A stretch of DNA of 30,594 bases from a virus, in the IMG/VR virus record IMGVR_UViG_3300035204_001788, positions 1 through 30,594 of that record; one strand, written 5' to 3'. Below the pieces are notes generated by a model. The model saw nothing but the letters and a program-made list of their open reading frames with translations, made no database searches and was not told the DNA's origin. Shown piece by piece: positions 10,301 through 17,700 of this stretch. Each line of letters starts with the position of its first letter. The first letter of the stretch is position 1. The position numbers and the translations under genes are program-made.

Positions 10301-13032
10301 GCATTGGGAGAGAAATGGAAGAAATAACCGAAACATGGAAAAAATTATCTGCTGATTTAGATGAAAAAGGAAAAGGTTTTACAGAGGCAATTGACTCTTT
10401 GGCGACTGAGATCAAGATTGTTAAAGCTGAAATATCAGGAGGCAAAGGCGCTCAATCCGAGGCGATATTAGATGAAGGAATGAGGCAATATGATCAGTGG
10501 AAAAAAGCTCGTGCAGCGGCGGAAGCAAAAGCAATGGCAGCAGCGGCCAGTGTAGGTGGAAAGGGACCGGGTCTCACCCCTGAAACGAGAGGACCACAAG
10601 TACAATTCGATCTTGTAAGACTTCTTAAGAATGCGGGTCTCAGTGAGTCTGACATAGGCAAATCCGGGCTAAACAGTGAGCAATTTCGAGCACAAACATC
10701 CGGTGCTCAAAGAGAAATGCTTAGGTATGGTATCGACGCTACCACTGCTCAGGCTAAATTAGCTAGGGAAATACAGGAAGAACTGAAGGGAGCAGCAGAG
10801 TGGGGTTATGACATCGAAGAATCCTTAGAGTTCGCCGCAGCAGCCGTAGCAAGAGTTTTAAATAGGGAAAGATTTAAGGCTGGTAAAATGTCCGGGGGTG
10901 CATATGGAGCATCGGTAGAAGCGGACATGCAAGACAAAGTCAACAAAGGCACTTTCGATCCGAGTAAAGACTTTGGTGAGCTATTTACTAGTCAATTCGC
11001 TCGAAACTTCAGGGATAATATGCAGGAGATGAAGGATCTAGTGCTTGACCTTACATCTACCATGAAGAGTGAAATGGGTAGTGCTTTCGAGTCATGGATG
11101 TCCGGATCTATGAAGGCAAGGGATGCCCTTAAAGGCATGTTCACTTCCATCATGCAGACAATGCTCGATGCATCTGTAAAGAGCGGGATGGATAGCCTTT
11201 TTGCCATGACCATGGGCCCCTCAAAAGACAAAGGGGGAATTAGGCTTTGGAACAAGGGAGGGCTTGTTCCTAAGTACCAAAGGGGAGGCCGTGTAAGAGG
11301 GGGATCTGGGGTTAAGGATGACGTACTTGCTCAAATGCAAGGCGGTGAATATGTAATGCGTAAATCTGCCGCCCAGAGATTAGGATATGATAATTTAGAC
11401 AAAATGAATCAAGGAGGAATGATTCGTGGTTTTGCAGGAGGTGGTGTAGCTAGTTTCACAGGAGAGCATAGGGTAGCTTGGAATGATCCTAAGAAACCAA
11501 CAATGATGAAGTTAATAAATGACCCAAGGATGTCTGCAATAGCGAAAGATAAAGATTCTAGTAATCCTCAAATTCAAAAATATTACGAACGTGAGGCGGC
11601 TTTCTATGATTATAAACATTACCTGTACGAGAGAGCTGAAGAACATAGATTAGCGATGGAGCAATTCAAAAGGCAGAAGAAGAATAGAGTAATTGGCGCA
11701 GCTATAAGTGGTCTTTTGTCGGTAGGAGGTGCGATGGCTAGCCAAGCGGCACAAGCGGCGGCGGGAGGGCCGTCATCTGTTGCGGGGCCAGACGGAACAA
11801 CTCAATACTTACAAACAGATGGATCTTATGGCCCTAGTGCCCCTGTAGGGTGGGGTAGCGGAGGACAATCTTTAACTGGGGCGGAAGCTATGCAAGCAGG
11901 ACTGGGGGGTCTTGGAGGTCAAGCTGGCGGACTGGCCTCATTGGGTGACCCTGCTCAAAAACTCGGTCAGCCTCAGGGGCTTTTAGGTAAGATGTTTGGA
12001 ACTGTTACAGGTAGAGCTTTAACAGGTGCTGCTGCGGGGTGGGCAGTCGGACAGCTTGGCGGTGGTGATCGAGAGGAAAGACATACAGCACGGGGAAACA
12101 TGGCAATAGGCGGAGGACTCACTGGTCTTATGTCAGGCTTGTCTGACATAACGATACCGAACATGATCCGGAAAAGGAAACAGAAGGAGATGCAAGAAAA
12201 GCTCCGGAAGATGCAGGAAAAAAGAAACACTCGGTTGCACCACCAATTAAATCGTCCAACCGTGAGTGGCGGTTCGAAACTTTCGAAAGCAAGTCAGGGA
12301 GCCATGAAGCTTCCGAGGTCAGGATTCGGCCAAGCTGGTAAACTGGACTTGGGCGGAAAAGGAAAAAATAGAAGAGGAGGTCAAAATCTTTTATACAAAC
12401 CTAATTGGTGGGAGGATTTGGGATTAGCAAATGGCGGATCTATTGGGGGCACTGCCGCAGATGTTCACCCAGCGATGTTAATGGGCGGAGAATATGTTTT
12501 AAACAGAGATGCCGTGGAAAATTTAAGCAGACAAGGCTACGGTGTTAATTTCTTGAATCAGTTGAATCAAGGCGGCATGAGTCCAGCCTTTGGTCAGGCT
12601 GGTGGTTTAGTTGGAGAAGACCTCGGCAAGGGAAGCTCTTCTCCAGCAATGGGTGGGATTGATCTGGATAAGTTGATTAGTGTTACTGAAGACGTGAAAA
12701 AGGCAGTGGAGTATGGAAACGAATTGAGGGAAGGTTCTCCTAATAATACTTCCAGCCGAAAAGAACAAACTCCACAAAACACCGGGTCTGGGGGGACTAC
12801 TAATAATATTAGTATTTCAGTTAACGTAGCTTCAAATGGCGACTCAAAGACTCGAACTGATTTTTCATCCTCTTCTACAGGAAGTCCAAGTCGAGGAGAA
12901 GAAGGCTTATTCGACAATATGTCACAGGAAGACGGCAAAAAATTTGGTCAAATAATAGAAAGTTCAGTACTTGATATTATCAATAGAGAACAAAGACCAT
13001 TTGGCCTATTATCTAAAGAAAAGTACGAATGA
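4360..13032 (+). CDS. Tail tape measure protein (very long)
   Basis: A 2890-aa protein that acts as a ruler inside the tail tube and is usually ejected with the DNA. Residues about 60-290 match the TP901-type tape measure core (VEKNMAEMNVLLRQTG, then TAALNTFTKEALTASEVVNKMA and GGAVAASAGVKFDQFMGM). Residues 558-652 hold three VPNFA/VPHFA motifs. A Gly/Ala-rich hydrophobic stretch lies at about 1028-1095, further hydrophobic segments near 2446-2470 and 2550-2565, and long helical coiled-coil-like stretches in between. Two GGEYV...LNQGG-type motifs begin near residues 2326 and 2707. The C-terminus has TTNNISISVNV and a QRPFGLL ending, typical of this family. By the lambda rule (853 aa for about 135 nm) the tail could be some 430-460 nm, if all of the protein counts. 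ATG 4360 follows AGGAG by about 13 bases; ATG 4363 is also possible. Confidence 0.93.
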   Translation: MMGGSSGGAMRMTVDVYGNVRPLERSIKQAAASFNQLGSRSMRPLGQGLSAATVKADEFTKSLDASNARVMAFGASAGVIYGVVRAMKELVNATVDVEKNMAEMNVLLRQTGSNLKRTQNELFDIARATGQSFAEVSEAAKEFARQGLGTEEMIKRVNAAMALTRLSGQSTADSIKTVTAALNTFTKEALTASEVVNKMANVDAAFAVSMEDLSSAISRGGAVAASAGVKFDQFMGMVAAAQQTTARGGKVIGNAFKTIFIRLQRPTVLRYMEELGLQTKAVAGQAGYAEGELLSLKDRLKILAKAYDGASNSAVKLNEAQKSKIATMSAGLHQVNVFIAMLSDLAKQESLTERAIQISSKSRNEAFERLTALQKTLSHLMQETKASLVEMGEALGSLGVSNLLKDVFTTIKGMAEGLKGFTEEGSKWGTALRSIFKGIGEFLSGPGFTAALLVLGKMMHTFAQQGIQALGSIAGINNATQRRAVLEKQVSNILSQEVGLLAQVQRGEITRAQAAAQVLATLQAQTAQMQLQSSLGATTMGMAARGLQGSRGYRTGKVPNFAATGSGGVPNFAMSASIGDVLSAARAEKAAGYSPMVGYTSKTGLMVYGREQGSAQAAIGEHLSSGQTLGQAKAASFRSQRGMGRKTVPHFAMDLFSSPFMQMAGLAALSGGLNKLGDQVDDTAAAFKDNSQNVARSNSVMERDWNIRKKVGEANIRSFAGLTGGTALPGGAILPGGGKTQSATGQLHSQTAVYKGQINAAQSQITALQKDTAVKQEIITSQTQNIAAGQAALDRGKGQFTMESLKAGGGGAWASRETFNLNTSKGREGLSKAIRDQSSALRGNEKSLKSLGGKISTQNAVISAAQAGIGAQTAVNQQKFLQASGMGSGTMNYKTGKFEVFDTISEKQTRQAQKTLADPKSTIQQKAGAQGVIRELQRQTNIAQTSMRVDDMNAKVNQKNAHIAARQSLKEYNEQKKATSLFGHRERTLSYVTDPVTGEQRARYGKGQYRGPSAQAWKDFGGRHAGTAMFAAPIIGSMAKGAIGDETRGQRIAGAAAGGLGNTLGYAGMGFMMGGPWGAAAGAAIGGLQMIGDIAEAASDNTYGLAEASERAQQSVEELTGAIQRETQSRAAYEKALGDKNMTPKEIGKRRERFIADMSSRMAQIKDPGVRKELRGAQGDMPETMRILDDYTEDMKNIAVSKNLAENLLTKRKDQDKWYKVSQDSIYGGERGAGRLTADAKAVFDTMDLDKLKKNMGGAMYSEFLKGNTGNFWEMPTFGGPGMGGGLGQGNASFVQMLGMPGGVDKDVLEFFKGLNSKDLAGYVVAFRELMRNQEHGEKIAKIYADHIKAVSTETDKMTRRLFRLGEGLEKTQQNLLSLQDRLGRVFGGRQDILTGRKSDARSLKLKELELAQNLTSPFLNQRQGALQKHDFGRASAQAQYSQGMSELLNRYGQGGLGGMTGKAKELSSELRSYFKNQASNDAALSEENKEAAKRTRESQIAMTQLQAHLADFLEKGGSPLWMENELKHLIENDPQYASLGPHLQNIQDILSKQRDTFNVELIKLNDSLDKANSIADLELQYQLESIRIQKQIQQQGGLREFQQDIYSGANRISNMISGPQGLATYEGQDRGMMRGAQMTNMLDMYKNYFGQEGIPPEILEQVASQRARQMAATASEYNMGAGAAGLPLLPANLTTAEGNLDAAQTQVQAALSESVPEKLQHVVDRITELKSSIEAEAATEEMRMKSAHRDAIKEVLHNGSSSIFNETLVAVKNLHRQQIKMDSEKNILDKKKGEISFNTRKKELELSTTKIAGDMQASIRALSDQGTQTSGGGYGGRMGIRAGGRNVGGAMSMWGQLNQSLTNISNPSAMGHAVDTRRTIIEALEQSATIDKKSKKEGLGERQYAKMLIDDRIKALQAELDAKPTDTPDTSYQKGASWPSYHGREASSSKKDRIEREMAELENLSSIMVDSFAEVSGLEGIGREMEEITETWKKLSADLDEKGKGFTEAIDSLATEIKIVKAEISGGKGAQSEAILDEGMRQYDQWKKARAAAEAKAMAAAASVGGKGPGLTPETRGPQVQFDLVRLLKNAGLSESDIGKSGLNSEQFRAQTSGAQREMLRYGIDATTAQAKLAREIQEELKGAAEWGYDIEESLEFAAAAVARVLNRERFKAGKMSGGAYGASVEADMQDKVNKGTFDPSKDFGELFTSQFARNFRDNMQEMKDLVLDLTSTMKSEMGSAFESWMSGSMKARDALKGMFTSIMQTMLDASVKSGMDSLFAMTMGPSKDKGGIRLWNKGGLVPKYQRGGRVRGGSGVKDDVLAQMQGGEYVMRKSAAQRLGYDNLDKMNQGGMIRGFAGGGVASFTGEHRVAWNDPKKPTMMKLINDPRMSAIAKDKDSSNPQIQKYYEREAAFYDYKHYLYERAEEHRLAMEQFKRQKKNRVIGAAISGLLSVGGAMASQAAQAAAGGPSSVAGPDGTTQYLQTDGSYGPSAPVGWGSGGQSLTGAEAMQAGLGGLGGQAGGLASLGDPAQKLGQPQGLLGKMFGTVTGRALTGAAAGWAVGQLGGGDREERHTARGNMAIGGGLTGLMSGLSDITIPNMIRKRKQKEMQEKLRKMQEKRNTRLHHQLNRPTVSGGSKLSKASQGAMKLPRSGFGQAGKLDLGGKGKNRRGGQNLLYKPNWWEDLGLANGGSIGGTAADVHPAMLMGGEYVLNRDAVENLSRQGYGVNFLNQLNQGGMSPAFGQAGGLVGEDLGKGSSSPAMGGIDLDKLISVTEDVKKAVEYGNELREGSPNNTSSRKEQTPQNTGSGGTTNNISISVNVASNGDSKTRTDFSSSSTGSPSRGEEGLFDNMSQEDGKKFGQIIESSVLDIINREQRPFGLLSKEKYE

Positions 13033-13036
13033 TTTC

Positions 13037-13915
13037 TTATTCAGCCTTTCCTTCTAATAACTTTATTCTTTTTTCGAGATAGCCCACTTTAGCGTCGAGG
13101 AATGATATCGCTTCGTTGAAAGCCATTTCTTTATTGCCTCCCCCTTCGCTCATCAAAGGAAGTTTAAGGTTCGGAGTGAAATCTCTTGTTATATGACAAA
13201 TTTCGTCGAATTTAGTTTCGCCAGCATAACTTGAAGATAAAAATAGTTCCCATTTCCGGATAGATACCTTGCCTTTGGCAACGCCTTTCGGTAACGGGTA
13301 GAGAAGCGTTGCGTAGGAATGGTCATCTTGTCTTTCGACTGATTTAATAGTCTTTTCTATCGTGGCTCTTTGTGACTTCTCTTGATATTCAGCTTTTATT
13401 TTTAAGTTGACTCCTTTTGCATCTGAAACAGTAAGAATTTCGGAGTCTGGTTGGGTTAAATATTTGCCTTTATTGACGACTTCTAATTTTTCCACCCCTC
13501 CTTCTTCGTTAATTTTGGTAACCACAAGGTGACATGGATCTGTTAAATTATCATTAACATTCACAGATAGTTCTCCGGGGAGAAACACATTATCCTTTAA
13601 GCAAAAACCAGACCCTTTATTTATTATGTCGATAAGTAATTTAAGTTCATATTCTTTATAGGTTATTTTAACCACGTCAGAACGAGTTAAATTACCTCCT
13701 ACATTTTCTTCGAGTCTAATACGAACGAGATCGTCACAGGTAAAATCTTTTATATAAAAAAATTCATTTGAGCTGGCTACAACGTAATGACCATGATCGT
13801 TTTCGAATTTTAAGTAACTTCCCGGCCTAACTGTTACCCAATCATTTTCAGATTCTCCAATTGCTCTATTGGTTCCCTTTATTATCGACGCTACGTAATC
13901 AAGTTGTTTTGACAT
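13037..13915 (-). CDS. J-distal structural protein with beta repeat and C-terminal coiled coil
   Basis: A 292-aa protein of unknown function, last gene of the minus-strand tail-tip block. The N-terminal part (about 20-90) is beta-rich; a KGSGF...LPGELSV segment (from about 103) and a VVNKGKYLTQPDSEILTVSD segment (from about 150) resemble the GSGYxxxP beta repeats in the neighbouring 13943 product. The last 30 residues (EAISFLDAKVGYLEKRIKLL) form a short coiled coil that could trimerise it. No signal peptide or membrane segment. No Shine-Dalgarno is evident before the ATG, 27 bases after the previous stop. Its stop lies four bases from the stop of the convergent tape measure gene. A tail-fibre or tail-tip accessory role is inferred from position. 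Confidence 0.6.
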   Translation of the reverse strand: MSKQLDYVASIIKGTNRAIGESENDWVTVRPGSYLKFENDHGHYVVASSNEFFYIKDFTCDDLVRIRLEENVGGNLTRSDVVKITYKEYELKLLIDIINKGSGFCLKDNVFLPGELSVNVNDNLTDPCHLVVTKINEEGGVEKLEVVNKGKYLTQPDSEILTVSDAKGVNLKIKAEYQEKSQRATIEKTIKSVERQDDHSYATLLYPLPKGVAKGKVSIRKWELFLSSSYAGETKFDEICHITRDFTPNLKLPLMSEGGGNKEMAFNEAISFLDAKVGYLEKRIKLLEGKAE

Positions 13916-13942
13916 AATTTTATGTTATTTAGTGTTCTTGTT

Positions 13943-14731
13943 TTATTTTTCTTGTTCCACAGGCGGATGTTCAAAATAGAAGCTTATTTTGCTAGTTACT
14001 TTTGCTCTAATTCCGTTTTCTGACTCAGGTTCTGTTACCGTTATCTTTGGAGGGATTGAATAACCGTGTCCGGGGTCTACAATTATTATATCTACTAATT
14101 CTCCATTATCAATTCTTGTTTGAACTATTGGCTTTGAGCCTCCCCCGTCCTCCTCTAAAGGGCTTGAAAAAAGGAGATTTGGTTCTTCAATATATCCAGA
14201 GCCTTTGTCGGTAATCTCCATGATTAAGACGTTTCCATATGGATTAAATTGGAAAGCTTTTTCCAAATCCATTTTCCAGAACCCCCATTTTTCAATAAAA
14301 AAAGGCAGATCTCTGTAGAAGTTTTTTTCTCTAATTAGAGTCTCTTTTTCTTCGAACCCTTGCTCTTCAAGACACCTTAAGAATCTATAATCCAAGTCTT
14401 TGAAGATGTCGTCTCTATATGCCATAAAAGACCCTATATATTCCTGTTTCCTTTGTTTGTGGGTTTTTTTGGGGGGCGTCTCGATATTGGGTTTATTAAG
14501 ATCCCCTTTCCCTTCGCTTAAAAAAGTACCTTTTAAAGGGTCGGGGTCGTGTTCTCTAATCGTTTCTTCATCTAAAACTTTCCACTGGGTTATTAAATTT
14601 GGATCTTCGTCTATTTCTGTTAGGATTTTGGATATGTTTTTTTGAACGTAATCTTTATCTTGCCCTTCTTTTAAATTTATCAATAAGCTAGACCCGTTAT
14701 TAAAGTTAACTGCTAAAGTTTGTATGCTCAT
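13943..14731 (-). CDS. J-distal structural protein with GSGY-type beta repeats
   Basis: A 262-aa protein of unknown function following the gpJ homologue. The start chosen is the ATG at 14731, which overlaps the J stop codon (ATGA, four bases) and has AGGAG seven bases upstream; an upstream in-frame ATG at 14800 would overlap J by 73 bases and lacks support. Residues about 105-165 form a helical region (YRDDIFKDLDYRFLRCLEEQG). The C-terminal part has ITDKGSGYIEEPNLLFSS and IIVDPGHGYSIPPKITVTEP, two GxGYxxPPxI-type beta repeats that are common in structural proteins of aquatic phages. It may be a tail-tip or fibre attachment protein; this is inference from location. Confidence 0.65.
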   Translation of the reverse strand: MSIQTLAVNFNNGSSLLINLKEGQDKDYVQKNISKILTEIDEDPNLITQWKVLDEETIREHDPDPLKGTFLSEGKGDLNKPNIETPPKKTHKQRKQEYIGSFMAYRDDIFKDLDYRFLRCLEEQGFEEKETLIREKNFYRDLPFFIEKWGFWKMDLEKAFQFNPYGNVLIMEITDKGSGYIEEPNLLFSSPLEEDGGGSKPIVQTRIDNGELVDIIIVDPGHGYSIPPKITVTEPESENGIRAKVTSKISFYFEHPPVEQEK

Positions 14732-17700
14732 TCTTGTTCTCCTGACATTACCCCTATGAAAATTTGTTGCCCTTTGTCTATTCTTTCTCCATTTAAACAA
14801 TAGAAAGCTTGTCTAGCGTAACTATAATAATCCCAAAGAGAAACTTGTATCTTAATGGCGAAACCATCTCTAGCTTGAGCCACTCCCACTCCGGGGTCCG
14901 CTTGTATGGAGCAAACCCATCCCTCGCCCGGTGTTTGACCCCTGCCTTCTAGCCATCTACTTGTATAGAGCTGATCATGCCGTTCCTTTAACACATGGTC
15001 TAGTTTTGAAAGATATTTTTGATACTCAGGATCGGTGGTAAGATCGAAATATTTTACACCTACAGTAGCAAAGGGATTATTATTATTTGTACTGCCAGTC
15101 CACATTATCGGAGGGATAGTTTGGACGTAATATCTATTAGTAGGCATCATCCCTTCTGTAAATTTGAAGTACAATACCCAAGCAGATTCTATGCATTTGT
15201 TCCAATAAGCTTCGTGTCCCCAATATTCACGACGTCCCCCTTTCCTCCACCATGGTACATCAGGAGTAATAGAACCTCGTCCGTTTTTAACTCGCTGCTG
15301 ATTAAAAATCGTATAGTTGTCCTTGCATCTTTCCTGCCAACCCTCTCTGTTACCAAAAATCCTTGGGTGGGTAGAGGATCTATAAGCCGACGTTTGCCTG
15401 TGGCTAACAAGGAACGAAGTGAAATGTGGTGGATTGTGGTTTGAATAATTCGCCCCCATCCAAGGAGTTTCGTAATGTGGCAGCGCACAAGTAATACCAT
15501 ATCCAAAAAACTCTCTATGAACAGGGCCTTTTGTTTCCCATTGGCTGCTTTTTGGGTCGTCCCATGTGGTATGTTGTTTCGTTTTTACTAGCTCTAATCC
15601 ATTTTGAGCCCTGACATTGGTAATCGTTCCTCCCCATCCCGACCATTCGCCAGCTATGAATGCCGTATATCCCCCGCCTCCTAACATATCAATGATAGCA
15701 CTTCGCATTTCTATTACTTGTGTGTTTGATATTTGATCGAAGAGAAGATCTAATACGTATGATTCTCCTTTTTCGGCTCTTATTCTTTCGTCATAGGCAT
15801 CGGCGTAAGCTACCGCTATATGCGCTTCTGAACCAATAAAGCCAGCGATAATTGAAATTTTATTTGGAGCTTGAGAACTATTAAGAAAAATTACTGTTTC
15901 AATACCATTAGCCTCTCTCCATGTTTCACTTTTGATGTTTGCATTTAGGTTATCGTTTTGGTCTCTGGTCTCGAATGGCTCTTTACTGATTAATAGTAAT
16001 CCACCTTTTACAGTTAAATCTTGCGTCGCCTTTTCTGGCGAATGGTCGGTGTATGCGATGTACACGTTTCCAGATGCGTCCATGTATTGATCAGAACAAA
16101 AACCTGATCCCCCTTGTCCTTTTGCTGTTTGACAAGCCTCTAAATCCTCAGGCGGCGTCATCTCAGTTCGCCCGATCCTAGGGTTGTTCAATTCTAAAAT
16201 ATCATACCCATAAGGGTTCGACACAGAGGATGCAGACATGGTTCCTGCTGAGCTGTCTCCGTTTGAATCAATTGCTTCTACTACAATATCGTAGTCTCTT
16301 AAATAAACACGGCTTCCAGTAAGCGCCTTTATGTTTTTATTAATATCAAATTCAAAATTGAACTCCCCCTGACTCAATTGGCTCAAACTACCAAGATACT
16401 CGCCCGTGCCGCTTGTCGGATCAGTACTAGAACTATCGTAACCTTGATATGTTAATATGATGTTTTGGCTGGGAACGTTAGAGTTAGAAACTTCACGAAT
16501 TGTAACTTTATAATCGTACCTGATTTTAATATCTGATTTTCCTGCCACTCTTATACCCCAAGAAACAGAAGGTTCCGAAAGGTCGTGAGTTTTTTCCCCT
16601 CTGACTCCGGGGTCGGTCTCGCCGTCGGTAATGGTAGTTGTTCCGACGGCCAAGGTTAGAGAATGGATATGTGTATCGTAAATTGGCTTAATCGCATCAA
16701 TAACAATTGAATTATAAGCGTAAGAATCAGAAGCTAGCCCGATTCTATTAAAAGAATAAACTCTAAAATGGTAAGTACCGTCTGAAGAGGGAATGTATCC
16801 TTCTCCAGACAAATCCATCGGCCCACTATGGATGTGGATTAAATATTTAGAATCCGGTGGAGAATTTAAAGCTGCTTCTTCCGAGGTCCTATCAGAGTCT
16901 GTTTCTTTAAAGTCCGCCCCATTCCAAGCTCCTTTTTTAATGTAAACATAATAACCTTCAACATTCGTTGTGCTCCCCGGCCCAATGACCCACGTTAGTT
17001 CCTTTGTGTTTTGCGTAATCGTCCTTGCGGTTGGCGATACGCTATTTGGGGCATATACCGTTGGGCTTGGTTCAGCTTGCTCAAAATCGATAGTCCCATC
17101 GAGTCTTTGAAATTTTTCATCGTTGTACTCTATACAAGTGACGTTGTATTCATTTTCTTTTTCTGAGACAGTCATTACTTTCCATTCAGTAGAGACATTA
17201 AACTTTTCAGAAAAAGCAGTTTTAGTAGATCCGGTTGGCTCAATACTCCAAACAAGTCTATTATTTAATTGATAACCAGATTCAAGAAATCCATTTGGTA
17301 AAGCGATCTCAGTTTTACCATTAGCGTTTACAGAAACGTGACTTCCATTAAAATCAATTGACTGTAATTGCGACCTCCTAATTTCTTCACTAAGGGCAGA
17401 TGCTGTTATATTAGTGATAGAAGGATCGTATTGATAAGAAGGGATGAGCAATGTGAATCTGTAGGTGTCAGTAGATGATGTTAACAGATCTATTTTCGAG
17501 TCTAGCGTAACTGTGCATGAGCCTCCTGCCGGAGGAACACTTCCTGATTCAGAGGTGTCACTAAAAGACATATCTCCAGAAGGGGAAACGTTATTAATCA
17601 AAGATAGTCTTCCTCCGTACCTTTTCGTGTTGCGAAACTGGTCACTAACAGAAATTATGTCTCCGGGCTTAAGAATGTTAGCTTCCATTCCAGTGATGAA

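Noticed and set aside
12594-12938. 114-codon minus-strand open frame under the tape measure C-terminus
   Set aside because: Ser/Pro-rich translation typical of antisense to a Gly/Ser-rich gene, no start signals.
14732-14800. Longer N-terminus (start 14800) for the minus-strand gene ending at 13943
   Set aside because: It would overlap the gpJ homologue by 73 bases with a basic, low-quality extension; ATG 14731 has AGGAG at good distance and the typical ATGA overlap.
15019-15506. Open frames on both strands (15019-15444 plus, 15189-15506 minus) inside the gpJ homologue
   Set aside because: They overlap the strongly supported gpJ frame, lack ribosome binding sites and encode no recognisable protein; they are shadows.
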